Assembly (NCBI GenBank): GCA_029582155.1
Contig: CM055907.1
Coordinates: forward strand, 15,288,974 to 15,352,973
Direction of reading: 5' to 3'
Source of the DNA: Panopea generosa
Taxonomy: Eukaryota; Mollusca; Bivalvia; Adapedonta; Hiatellidae
Length of the DNA stretch: 64,000 nt
This document shows positions 21,221 to 33,644 of this stretch, piece by piece. Under the pieces are notes generated by a model, which saw only the letters and a program-made list of their open reading frames with translations, did not search any database and had not been told where the DNA came from. The stretch's first letter is position 1, and each line of letters begins with the position of its first letter. A program made the position numbers and the translations under genes.

Positions 21221-24020
21221 TTACCAAACAGTCGTAAATAATATGTTGCTTTGTATTAATCGTGTACATTTAATTTGTTTATTGTTTAATTGCTGGCATA
21301 AATTCATATGAAATAGTATAAATATTTATTGGTGATTGGTAGGTCCATTGGACAGATGTGTTGTTTTAAGATGCTGCATCTGTGTATTATGTTACTATAA
21401 TAAAACATTTACTTACTGATCTACTTAGATACTCTACAAAGGTCTTATAATAATCTATTATTAAAGAGTACATTTTTGGCCATTTTGGGATAATACGTTT
21501 TATACTTGGAGAAATACTTTGACTTTGTGAAACAAAGTATATTTTTTAAACTGTGGGGATAAATGGTATTTTAGCTGAACGTTTTATTAAAGAAGCATGA
21601 CTTATAAGTCCGATATTTTTAGGATAAAATATTTAACACTGATTATTTAAATGCTTTCTTATAAACAAAGCTGTTTTTTGAGCTTTTTGTTCATAAACAT
21701 GTGTTCTCTTCTACTTCGGTAATGCGTGTTTTACTGTCAGAATGTGAAGTGTCGATTAAATCTCCTTCAGCGATAAATGCAACACCAACAACTATCCTAA
21801 GTCCGAAATTATCAAGGACGAGGCTATCGACACGGCGGTCGTGTCGATTGTTTTTTCTTAATGGCACGGCGGAAACATTTTAATTTACATAGCACATGAG
21901 TGAGGAGTAATACCGAATAGAGGGAATTAAGATTAGACAAGACGTGAAAGGAGTAAACAAAAGGAAAATAGACAAGACACGACAATACATGCAACCAAGA
22001 AACCAAAATGCAGCAGACAAGACATCACAAGACAACCTCTCGGACAAAACCAGGGATGCTGCCATATGACGATTCAGAATAGCAGAAGTTGTTCAAGGCT
22101 TAACATGGACTTAAGTCATCGTCGCTTACATGCGCTTTATTAAGAGCAATAACTATTTGGTAAGTTGTACAGCTGTAGGTAGGTTTGTATCGGAAACAAA
22201 TTATAGAAACACAACAGCATGGACTCTGAAACATATGTAGGCGTTTATTTAGAACATACATTTTTAATACAGCAAAAGCTAAATCACATGCGTTTAAAAT
22301 ATATCGTTTTATTTCCATGGAAACAATTAGGTGTTGTGGGCAGCAATTTTAGTGCCTGCATTCCGGAATATGTAAAACTAATCTGATTTGTGCATTATAT
22401 AACAATGTGGAGAAAGCCTCATGTTTCCCAAGTTTTTCTGATGCCTGTGAAAAACACATTAAATGAGTAACGGGTTTTATGTCCCCTCAAACATGTCCAA
22501 ATTACTTCAGGACCAACTTGATAACATCCGAATGGAAGATCGAGCCAGCCTCGAGAGAAGAAGAGACTAGAGGTAGGAAACATTGTATAAAGAGAAAGGA
22601 AACAGGACAAAACAAGCAACTACAATCTTTCTCCCTTTCTTTCTCTATTCCTTTTTATCTCTCCCTTTTATTCATTTTTATCACATGTCAACCCTTAAAT
22701 ACTATGCAATGCAACCATTACGCATATTTAATAATACTCGCGTGTAATACAACCTTGAACGTCTTTGGCTGGATGCCGATTCACCCAACCTTTGTATTAA
22801 TTCGCGTATTTATACAACTTCAAAATTTTAGGCTCATTAAACATTCAAAACGGTCTTTTTTAGTTTAATTTAAGTCAGTTTTACTCTTCCAGTTGATAGA
22901 ATAATGTTTATTTGATCACTGAAAAACAGTACATAATTAAAAACGGATTTTGTTTACAAATTAACGTTCGTCTCTTTCCGATAAAAACCTTCGACAGAAA
23001 ACGAGGAGTTACGAAGCATGTCAAGAAACGCATTGATCGGTTCCGCCTCAGAGAGAAACATAGTATTGTAAACTGCAAGGGATGCGGCTAGAAATTAAAT
23101 AACCGCTTGCGGTTAAATAGTTTTTAAGAATACCCCTTTTAATCTCCTCAGTGTGTTAATGAACTGGAACTCACGAGCTAATTTATTGCACGGAGGCGAC
23201 GATTCGTTCATATAAAACTAAAACATAAATTACTTTTTTTATAACTGTACTAAACAAACAACATTTGGTAGCCCCTAAATAAGTGGATCGTGACGTAATG
23301 GATCGTGACGTAATATCGCGTGCGATAGTATCAAGTGTATATACGAGGATAGATCCTGAGCAAGATATACCAGACCAAACTAGTGTTGTGTACTCATTGT
23401 TTCCCAGTGCGTGTAAACAATATAATGCTTACTACGCTCGATACAGTTTTATTGCAGACATCAATATCTATTTATTTTTAACAAATAAATCTCAATATCG
23501 ATGCATTATGTCGGTAAGTAATCGAGTCTTTATTGAATTACAAAAATGTAAACACAAGTTAAAAGGTCGATCCGCTCGTTTAAGAAATACACATTTCGAT
23601 CGAAGTCATTTATTTTCTCTCTTTTAAAAAAAAGTCACTAAGGGGTCTACAGGAATGGTTTTAGCAAAACTATAAACACATTTAATTCCAATTATTTTTG
23701 TTATTATCAAACAGTGTATTTCATGAGGCTTTTAACTGGTACAAAAAAATCAGCCTGCTTGGTGGGTATATTCAGTGTTGATATTTAATAAATGTATAGT
23801 CGAATCGACAAATGTGTTTTTTTTTAGTTAGGCCAGTCTTACACATCTCGTTATGGTAATTCGACTTAAGAAGGAGGTTTGCATATATGTCCTTGTGGTA
23901 AGTTAGTAACTTGAATTTTTATCTGTACGTTGGAAATGTGATAAATAGAATCTGACAATTGCTGTCAAGTCATATCTCAACATAATCTTGAAAATACTAG
24001 ATTATTCCCGGATATAATCT
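21220..24020. other. intergenic stretch, no gene supported
   Basis: Contains scattered short frames. The stretch 22479-22620 has a protein-like frame on each strand but only weak splice borders and no family I recognise. At 23283-23312 the sequence ggatcgtgacgtaat is directly repeated. Nothing else is supportable. Confidence 0.4.
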
Positions 24021-24083
24021 TACACCCCTCGAGCACCATGTCCTGCCAATAAGAAACAATATCGTGCAGAAAAGGGTAATAAT

Positions 24084-24168
24084 GGGCACGACCGTCGTGC
24101 AGATAAAGACAATAATCGACACGACGGTCGTGCGGATGAGGAAAATAATGGGCACGACAATCGTGCTA
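24084..24168 (+). repeat. three spaced palindromes (GCACGAC...GTCGTGC)
   Basis: GCACGACCGTCGTGC at 24086-24100 is a perfect interrupted palindrome. Slightly altered copies lie at 24119-24133 and 24152-24166 at a regular 33-base spacing, with the spacers also similar (gataaagacaataat / gatgaggaaaataat). Each unit can form a 6-7 bp hairpin. Confidence 0.75.
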
Positions 24169-24746
24169 AAAGACATTTCCTTTTTTATGTCACGTAACAA
24201 ATCTCCGGATTTTTAGAATCAATTCCTAATACCATTGTTTATAGACGACCCTTTTGAACACTTATTTCTAGAAAATGACATGTGTTGTTGTAGAAAATAA
24301 TAATAAGTAGGTTTCTTTCAGACTAGGTACAGTTAGATAATTATGCGGACATAAAATGTATAGGCGAGGCCTCTATAAAGAGTCCATTTTAGATATATAT
24401 CATTATATCTTGGGACTGGAGAAAGTTTTTTAAACTGACATTTAATGGAGTGATTATTTGACATATTTCTTATTAAACACCAAAATAACATTTAATATCA
24501 GTGTTCTGTTTATAAGTTATATTTTTATAATTGGTGCATGCCTTTTCAGAAACGAGATATTTTCTATCAGATTGTTAATTATATAATGTAGTACTGGAAA
24601 ACGCCAAAAGGGTTTTATATATAGGGTGATGCTTTAGTATTGATAGCTTTAAATACTAATGCAGCTATGAGGTAACATCTTTTCGGAAATGGAATCCATT
24701 GCAATTTTTTAAATATTTCCTGAGAGTTTGATTTCAATGGTTTATT

Positions 24747-25990
24747 ATGCTCCCCCAAAGGGGGAAGCATATAGTCGCCGCTTTGTCCGTCCCTACGTCC
24801 ATGTGTACGTCCGTCCGTCCGTGCGTCCCAAAGTTCTTGTCCGGACTATTTCTCTACAACCTTTAGTTGGAATTTTATGAAACTTGCTAGGATGCATCAT
24901 TACCAGGTGCAGATGAGCATATTGTCTTTCTGTTCCGGTTCGATGATTTTTTCACAGAGTTTTGGCCCTTTGATTCTGTTTATGACCAAATTGTTGTCCG
25001 CACTATTTCTCTACATCCCCATGTTGGAATTTTATGAAACTTGCTAGGATGCATCATTACCAAGTGCAGATGCACATATTGTCTTTGTGTTCCGGGTCGG
25101 TGATTTTTCACGGAGTTTTGGCCCTTTCATTCTGTCTGACCAAATTCTTGTCCGCGCTATTTCTCTACAACTCCATGTTGGATTTTTATGAAACATGCTA
25201 GGATACATCATTACCAAGTGCAGATGCGCATATTGTCTATGTATTCCGGGTCGGTGATTTTTCACGGAGTAATGGCCCTTTTATTGAGTCTGTGACCAAA
25301 TGATTGTTCGCGCTATTTCCCTACAACCCCATGTTGGAATTTTGTGTAACTTGCTAGGATACATCATTGCCAGTGCAAATGCGTATATTGTCTTTGTGTT
25401 CCGGTTTGATGATTTTTCACGGAGTAATGGCCCTTTGATTCTGTCTGTGACGAAATTATTGTCCGCGCTATTTTTCTACAACCCCATATTGGAATTTTAT
25501 GAAACTTGCTAGGATGCATCATTACCAAGTACAGATGTGCATATTGTCTATGTGTTCTGGTTCGATGATTTTTCATGGAGTTATGGCCCTTTCATTGAGT
25601 CTGTGACCAAATTGTTGTCTGCGCTATTTCTCTACAACCTCATGTTGGAATTTTATGAAACTTGTTATGTTTGGGTTCCGGTTCGATGATTTTTCACGGA
25701 GTTATGGCCCTTTGATTCAGTCTTTGACTAGATTCTTCTCCGCTCTATTTCTCTACAACCTGTGATTGGAATTTTATAAAACTTGCTAGGATGCATCATT
25801 GCCAAGTGCAGATGTGCATATTGTCGTCATGACGCTATTTCGCAACAACCTCTGGTTTTAATTCTGTAAAACTAGCTAGGTTCTGCGCATACTGTAATTT
25901 TGTTCCGGTTCAATGATTTGCGAATGGGTTCTGTGAAGTGCAGAGACACATATTGTTCCTGCTATTCAGTTTGGTATTTTTCAACCAAGT
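24747..25990 (+). repeat. dispersed element with a 155-bp tandem array
   Basis: It begins with 'gctcccccaaagggggaag' and a cgtccgtccgtccg run, then about seven units of roughly 155 bp marked by 'tccgcgctatttctctacaac' (at 24840, 24997, 25151, 25307, 25462, 25618, and a shortened unit at 25739). Units share 'ttgctaggatgcatcattacc' and 'gatgatttttcacgg'. The pattern is one I associate with bivalve genomes; it is not coding despite long frames on both strands. Confidence 0.85.
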
Positions 25991-26843
25991 AGCCGGTTCA
26001 GAGTCAAACATTCTCTTGGGGATCATCCATCGATTCCACCGATATTTTCTTGTTTAGTATTATAATCGCTGCTCTTTTTTTTTGTTTTTATAATTGCAAT
26101 TTGTATATGTTTGCTTTTATCCCCAATCAATACACCAATAATAAAATGTAGACATTATATAGGCTTCCACGTTAGGATATTGTCAATATAAACCTTTTTA
26201 CTTCTTAAATTATATTTCATAGCAATTACTATACATTTTTTCCGGATATAATGACATATTGTTATTTGTATACCATGGTAAACTGCTTGATTGGGACGAA
26301 TAGGCATTTAAACTGTTCTGTTTTTTAACCAAATATTTTGGACACAGTCTAAAACGACTGTTACGCATGTTCAGTAAAGTGACTAAAAAACTCAACTATA
26401 TTACGGCTAAACTGGCCGCACCACATTGCACAAGCCGCACCACATCACGCTGAGCTGGTTTACTTATGTAGTCTTATGGGTTTACATTTTAAGATGCAAA
26501 TGAATTGAAATTATAATTTATAATTGTATTAGCATGGTATTAAATTCGAATTATCTGCTGGGGAAAACGTCTCTATTTTAGTTCAGTTCCTTTTCTTGAA
26601 CATGTGAGTTTACTGATTCGAAGTTTGATTTTATGTTAGTTTGTTCAGTTAGTTAATTTTGTTTACTTGGATATGTGAGTTCACATACTTGAAATTTGAT
26701 TTAACCAATAAGGTAGCTATTTAGTGGACATATTTCATAGAAAATCAAACTGATTAAATTATCTTGCTGGTGTCTCCTTTACATTCTTGTTCAACAAACC
26801 AACTTTTTGATAACTGCACGATGCGTAATCAAGATATATGAAT

Positions 26844-27102
26844 GAACTACTATACCATGTTTAGCATAAAACAATATGTATGATATGAACTACTGTACCA
26901 TGTTTGGCATAAAACAATATGTATGATATGAACTACTATACCATGTTTGGCATAAAACAATATATATGATATGAACTACTATACCATATTTGGCATAAAA
27001 CAATATATATGATAGGAACTACAATACCATGTTTGGCACACAACAATTTGTATGATATGGACTACTATACCATGTTTGGCACAAAACAATATGTATGATA
27101 AT
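26844..27102 (+). repeat. 43-bp tandem repeat, six units
   Basis: Units start with 'gaactactataccatgtttg' at 26844, 26887, 26930, 26973, 27016 and 27059, an exact 43-base spacing, and end with 'gcataaaacaatatgtatgat'. No coding potential. Confidence 0.9.
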
Positions 27103-28208
27103 TGCTCTTGGGTAATTCATTAATATCTCCTTTACATTGAGTGAAGCATTTTCTTTCAGTTCATTGTTTACAAGAGAGATGAAGGAAAAATACATTGACT
27201 TTATTATATTTTGAAAAACGATTATGTCTATTCCATTCAAACTTTCCCTACCGGTAGCATATTTATATATCAATGATTCCTGGAACTATCTCCACGTAAA
27301 CTGATAACACATTATCATGGTAATGTACGATACAAACGTAGACCATGCCGCTTTTACCAAAGACAAACCCTGTTACAATTTACTATTTCTCCAATCTTTA
27401 AATATGAACGAAATCCCCAAAAGTACGTCTTCTGATAGAATGGCGCCATTTGTAAATGTTGTTGTTTTGTTCGAACGTCAGTCTATGCCGTTTTTATATA
27501 AAATGCAGTTGTTTTCAAGCAAAGTATCGAAAAAACAATGACATATTTATGGCGTTTCATGTATCAGATTCAACGAAACACGCTTATATAACGATGTTCT
27601 GCCGAGTTATCGCTAAAACAGTAATCCCGAGAGATGGAATTTTCAATTCGCACCTGAGGACGATATTTTTTACATGCAATCTTAATTGTGTGTATTTTAG
27701 AGATTTCTATTTAAGTCTATTGCTACGGTACCGCATGCATACCATAGTATTTATGAATGTGAACGTCATAGCACGAGATATTGATGAATTAGTACGTCAT
27801 ATGACGATACGACATAGCGCGAGGAGGATTTTATGAGCGCTTGGAGGGGGTGTAGGATGAAAAATGAGTACTCGGTACTCATAAACGAAAATACAACAAG
27901 CTGTCAGCTTATCTGTCATTCAGGTTTTGGAAATACACAATTGACCGGCTGGCTAGCCTGCTGAAGTCATGCATATACACAGAATTCAATTTCTAACTGG
28001 TGGTCACCTGGTGTTTTTTTTCACTTTGAATGCAACAAACAAACGGTAACGCATCTGATCAATATCAAAATAATTTTAAATTTGGTATTTACGATGTTCT
28101 CGTAAATTTCCATTGAAATACACGAGTAGTTAAATTATACCAATTGAGTAATAAATGTCACCCGCATATCAAAAAGTAAAAATCAGTAACATCGCTTAGC
28201 CTTTTCAG

Positions 28209-28355
28209 TACTTCGTGTGGTTCCTTCCTGCTAAAAACCTACACACAACAGCACGACATCTCTCGCTCTCATGGATACATAATATTGCCGAATATACGTA
28301 TTCGCCACTGTCTGACACAAGTCACGCCCCTGTTCACCAATATCCTGTTGTTGGG
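28209..28355 (+). other. candidate orphan exon, 49 codons
   Basis: Acceptor CCTTTTCAG ends at 28208 and donor GTAAGTC starts at 28356. The 147 bases between are open in phase 0-0 and have protein-like composition (YFVWFLPAKNLH...SHAPVHQYPVVG). No neighbouring exon was found to join it, the opposite strand is also open, and no family is recognised. It could be one exon of an unassigned gene, or chance. Confidence 0.25.
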
Positions 28356-28639
28356 GTAAGTCTCTCTTCGATATGGCCCAACTGTAGTTGTCGCAGGTCG
28401 GAAGCAAATAGTTGGACACATTTTACTAATTAAGTGACGTTTTGCTATAAAGGTGACATTCAAATATACAAATCAATTCATACGATTTAACTCGTTTATT
28501 TCTAATGAAATTTTCTGAAAAATTCTTACATAAAAAGTAATAAAATATGGTTTTGTCAGTTTGCTTCATAGAAAAAAAACAGACGGCCGTATAGTAATTT
28601 TGTTCAGTGTACTGAGATCCATGCGTATTTGTTGAAGTG

Positions 28640-28870
28640 CATTGTGTTACAGGCTTCTCCGCAAATCTTTGGCAGTTTGAGTTAGACCTTTCTTTCAAAC
28701 TACATACAAAAAAAAACCCACGTAGAAACCAGAAAACATTTTGCCAATTAAATAGATAAACAGTAATCTTGTACTATATCAAGTTATAACAAAAACAAGG
28801 CAGCAGCGAGTGTTCAAATTTGAACAAATGATTTCCTGATTTATATCATGTGTATGATTAAAAAAACATA
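28640..28870 (+). repeat. degenerate copy of the 15905/51845 repeat family
   Basis: Shares 'ctttggcagtttgagttagacctttctttcaaactacata' and 'ataacaaaaacaaggcagcag' with 51895-52020. It is older than the other two copies. Confidence 0.45.
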
Positions 28871-29767
28871 TTTTCTTGTGGCTTCAGTATCGCAGTTTGG
28901 GTTTCAAACTTGGATTACTTAACCTTGTTTTAACTTAGATTAAACATATTTTACATCAAATACAATTAAAGGCAAAAATGTCATTATTATTTATGTTTTC
29001 ACCTCCGTTGTCATGTGACGAAACGAATATACCTACATAAAATAAGCCCCGTAGTATCACATACCATACAAACCACAACCATACTAACACAATAACACAA
29101 AAATATATTTTAAATTATAGGGAGTTTCAAAATTTTAAATGGCTAAAACTGAATATTTTTTTTTCCAATATAGCATATATATTCTCACTAATCCCGTATT
29201 GGCAAAAGGATATATATTCAAACATGCCAAAATAATATATTGAAAAGGGATTTCCTAACTTGGTCTAGGCGCCTAGGTTAGACGAAAATAGATTTTACCA
29301 TTGCAATTTAAATATCGAATATTTGTCACATTAAGGTGAATTTGACATACAAAACCATTTGGATGTTATTTATTAATGATAATGAGATGCTTTTTATAAT
29401 TTTTAAAACTATTCTTTAATACATTTTTTTTTCTTCTGATATATTCCTTTAAATTATACTGCATACTATTAATAAACAATACAGTTGTCATCATTTCTTT
29501 TTGGATTCATGACAAATAACTTTATAATTATGTAGTTATAGAAAAAAAAAACACAAATTGTACCGTTCATGACTATTCAATATATATGTTTTATTGTGAT
29601 ACCAAACATGTGCAACCTTTTGGCACAAAATAATTTGTTGTTTCAGTTAACGTTATTGTTTTAAACACAATTCGATAATCAGCATTAGGTTAAGAATTCA
29701 CAATGGTTTGTTAAGATAAGCAAATACAATTTTCAGACAATTGCCAAACTGTATTATTCTTATTTCT

Positions 29768-30055
29768 TAGCCGGGCCCGATTAGCTCAGTAGGTCACGCA
29801 TCTGACAACTAATCCAGGGGTGTGAGTTCGAATCCCCGCCCGACAACAGTCTTCGTGATGATTTATATACGACATTGTGTCTCATAAGAATTCATCTTTC
29901 ACCGCTCATTCAAGCGGGCGTGTTATCAGTTACTTGCGAAGATGGGGTGTGCTCGACTACTGGTTAACATTTCAGAATCCAAGGAACAGCGGTAAGGTTA
30001 ACTGATCGCCTGTTAGTCCATAAGAATGACGCTTAATATTCAATAAATCAAACTT
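29768..30055 (+). mobile_element. tRNA-derived SINE, full-length copy
   Basis: The head 'gggcccgattagctcagtagg' with the B box 'gagttcgaatccccgcccg', then the same body as 15521-15805, ending in 'aatattcaataaatcaaa'. Small deletions distinguish it from the other copies. Confidence 0.75.
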
Positions 30056-30169
30056 ATTTCTTAAAGCCGATTTCAATTAGTTCAGATATCGCCCAAAATC
30101 CTAGGTATCAGATAAGCTGTTTTGTTAAGTTTACTCGTATAAGGTATTCATAAGTACATAATATATGAC

Positions 30170-30330
30170 AATACTTTCGTCATTGGTGTTGCTATATACG
30201 ATAAACTATACTTTGACCATAAGTTTTGCCATATTCGATATAATTTACTTGATGTAACTAGTTATCTTGTGAGGTATATTTTATTTTAACCATTGATGTT
30301 GCTCATGTGCGATATTTTGCGATAAAAGTA
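30170..30330 (+). repeat. degenerate tandem repeat, 'cattggtgttgc' type
   Basis: Three or four diverged units containing 'gaccattggtgttgccatatgcgat'. The same type recurs at 33430-33545, next to the 75-bp satellite. Confidence 0.5.
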
Positions 30331-30464
30331 AATTATCCCCGTATATGTTTAGAGGGAAACCAACAAAAGTTTGTAATATATAAAACAGTACACAGTTATC
30401 TCCCTTAAGTAAATGGAGCACTTTGTCTAAAAATTAGTATCATAGTTCTACTTGTATCGTTAAG

Positions 30465-30925
30465 GCATAGTCCCACCATTGCAAAAAGGAAGTGCTTCCG
30501 TGGGGTAGTCGCATAATGGTGATTATAAATAATCCTCATTTCTTCTTCTTTAAAAATGCATTTTCCTTATTTTAATGCTCATTCTTTTTTATTTGAAAGG
30601 CATTTTTGATGTATTTTGTACATTTTGATAGTATTGTCAAGTTTGAATTGTGAATTTAGAAAAAAAAATGATGCTTGGAAATTGGGGTATGAATACTTTG
30701 TCACCAGTGTACACACTGAGCAGAAAAAAATCTCTTATATGACACATGACCCCTACTTTTCTCATCATATTTTGATAGTGCAGAGGTTGACAAACAGTAA
30801 AATGTAGGTTTCACTTCTTTCATTTGGATTTCTCTTTGAATGACAAGCCTTCAAACTTTTATTATTTACTATAGAATTAAGAATAAAAATCAATGGTGGG
30901 TTTACACCTATAAGAGAGACTTGAG
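30465..30925 (-). repeat. inverted copy of the 16433-16930 repeat
   Basis: Reverse complement of the element at 16433-16930 across almost its whole length, including 'aagtgcttccgtggggtagtcg' against 'cgactaccccacagaatcactt'. A third partial copy lies at 31195-31285. Confidence 0.75.
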
Positions 30926-31534
30926 TGAAATTGGGTTGATTTTTCAAAATGTTAATTTTAGACAAAATAACCTCTTTTTTACACTCTCATAGTCTTAAAT
31001 AATAAATTGGAGACATTTGCTTCGTAAAAAAAACAACATTTTGGCAAGTTTATGCCTGAAATAAAGTATATACGTGTGTGTGCATATCTACATTGAAATT
31101 TCATGAAAAAAAATCACAAAATTTTTAAGATTTTTTATTTTGGATATTTGAAATGTGCAATAATTAGCATGTATTTGTGTGTGGTGTCCATGGTATTAAT
31201 AATGTATGAATGACAAGCCTTTAAACTTTTATTGTTTACTATAGAATAAAAGACAAAAATCAATGGTGGGTTTACACCTTAAAGATCAAATGGGTGATTG
31301 GGTTGCGAGACGACTTAGTTGAGTGACAATGTTTTTTGTATATCCAGAAGGTACGGCACAATGTGTTAATCACTGAACGTGATAGTCACAAATTGAATGA
31401 ATGAATAGGGTTTTACGGCATACCAACACATTATAGGTTATTCGACGCCAAATCACAAATTGAATAGCATTTTATGGTATACATATAGCAGTATAAGGTT
31501 TATTGTATATTTTACATCTAGCGTTTCAAATTGA

Positions 31535-31670
31535 GTTCGTGTTTTGTTCAGGATTTGTATAATAAACATTCATATAGAAATCATGTTTGTTTTATATGCT
31601 CTATAAGGGAATTCATATTTTCTATGAACATAATGAGTTATGGTTTTGTATATTTTACATGCAAAGTTCA
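31535..31670 (+). repeat. outlying units of the 75-bp satellite
   Basis: Phrases 'tgttcaggatttgtataataaacattcata', 'atcatgtttgttttatatgc' and 'tacatgcaaagttcaggt' match the satellite unit at 33645-34815 with heavy divergence. More outliers lie at 31890-31970. Confidence 0.55.
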
Positions 31671-31810
31671 GGTCAGGAGACGAGTGCGTTGTCCAGTTGT
31701 AGAGCTTCGGATCCAGGAGCGGAGCGTCGTGGGTTCAATCCTGCGCCACGGCTATGTGTGGTGTCCATGAGCAAAACACTTTATCCGCATATGCTTATTA
31801 TTCGTCCCAG
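31665..31810 (+). mobile_element. tRNA-derived SINE
   Basis: A tRNA-like head 'gagtgcgttgtccagttgtagagc' with B box 'gtgggttcaatcctgcgccac', followed by 'atgtgtggtgtccatgagcaaaacactttatc', a short body typical of small SINEs. It differs in sequence from the 15521 family. Confidence 0.55.
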
Positions 31811-33429
31811 TGGGAATTCGAGCATGGTTTGTAAAAGTTGTAAAAAACTTGTTTCATAATCGAAGTATAAAAAATAAGATTAAGTTAAACTAACTCATGT
31901 TTTGCAAATTCTACATGCAGAGTAGAATTTATGGTTTGTATATTCGAAATGTAGAGATCATGTTTAGACTTTTAATCATTATAACTGGTTATGGGAGAAA
32001 ATCTGTACATATATATTGAGCATGTTACAATAGGTCTTACACTGTAAAAATGGTATGACAAAACAAATCAAAGTAAACACACACACATGTCTGTACACAG
32101 TAAGAATGTACTTTAGAATTTTCTACTAAATTAATACACCTGAGCATATATAGAAAAATATAATGTAATTTCTTATTACAATACATGCATGTAATAATAA
32201 CAAAATATACTACAAATATACATAAAATGGATTTAAATTTTAATTAATTGGTAATAAGTGTAGTTTAAGTCAAAAACTGTAAATATGTGTACCGCTAAGT
32301 GTTTTTACTTTTTGATTTGTAAGGGAGCTAACTCTTTCAATCTTATCAACGTTTGACATATTATAAATTGTAAATTACATTATATCAAATCAATCATTGT
32401 GGTACATCTAATGATCAAAAAGAAAGAATGTACAAAACCACTGATTTACTAAATAGCGGCTCGAAAACTTTAGACAATCTGAAATAACAACTTTAAAGAC
32501 GACTTGATGACGTTCAAACGTCATAAGATATTAGGTCATTGAAACTTTTTATTATCTAGTCCTTAACACATAAAGATGTTTATGAAAATGGTTTACGATC
32601 ATTTATAAACCTTCTTGTGTGCAGTTGACTATTTCCCAATTGACCATTCATTGATAAATAAGTGTATTAAAAAAAAATATATATATAAATTCCTTACACG
32701 TTGATAAATGTTGTTAAAATTATTAGTTGTTAAATTGCTTTGTAGGATGTATAGAATTGCATACGAAGTATACGACCAATCAGCTTCGACCTTGTTATTC
32801 GTTTTTAAATGAATACATATCCATTTGAATTATGTTAGATATTTTATTGTTAAAGTGTCTGAATGTTCATCTTTGTTATCGTTTCTTGCAACACGAATCG
32901 GTTTATATGTGTAATCATACTACCTTGGCACGTTAGCTCCATCGTAAGTTTCACCTCATGTATTATTTTGATTAATATATAAAACGTTGATGATTTATTG
33001 TCTGGTAAATATCTCAAAATTAACATAATATCAGTACGTATCTTACTAGGACACCGTCTCGACACCTTCGGGACACCGTCCCAAATAACATTAGATGGAT
33101 GTTATCGAAATGAACGCTGTCTGACATTTCATCGGCATGATAAGAGTTATATATATATATACCATACCAATATATTAAGTTAAAAATAGCAACACTAATG
33201 TAATAAAAATGTAAAAGTGTTACTAGTTGTTATCAATACACTAACAAATTGAATGTAAAAGATCTGGGGTTTTATTCAGCTAGATTGAAATATTATTAGA
33301 TAGGCAATACAGAAGCTAGTTTGATGTGTATCAGTATGCGATCGGATGGTTGATTACCAGGGAAACAACATGGCAGTGATTTTACGTGAGAGCGTACCTA
33401 TAAAAACAGATATACAGGTAAAATCTATA

Positions 33430-33550
33430 TATGTTTTTCTTTGACCATTGGTGTTGCCACATGCGATTTATTTTTCTTTGCCCATTTGTGTTGCTATTTG
33501 CAATACACTTGTATTTGATCATTGGCGTTGCCGTGTGAGATATATTTTAC
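33430..33550 (+). repeat. degenerate tandem repeat upstream of the satellite
   Basis: Three units around 'ctttgaccattggtgttgccacatgcgat', spaced about 45 bases. Related to 30170-30330. Confidence 0.55.
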
Positions 33551-33644
33551 TTGTTAATCACTTGTTCTATAACTCAGAATATTATAGTATTTAAGAGGTA
33601 CAATGTCATGTCAAGATCATAGAGATTATATTGTTTATTTTACA

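Larger units (their letters stand above)
29180..33190 (+). repeat. left copy of a diverged duplicated region
   Basis: Blocks at 29180-29430 (aatatattgaaaagggatttccta...), 31975-32260, 32590-32660 and 32985-33180 reappear in direct orientation at 35755-36170, 36480-36720, 37075-37160 and 38035-38215. Each side has its own later insertions (for example the SINE at 29768 and the inverted repeat at 30465). A small block at 30060-30120 matches 37964-38025, out of order. Confidence 0.6.

Noticed and set aside
27456-27836. 126-codon frame as a gene
   Set aside because: Composition is moderately protein-like, but there is no start context, splice partner or family resemblance, and an overlapping frame (27317-27541) is equally open.
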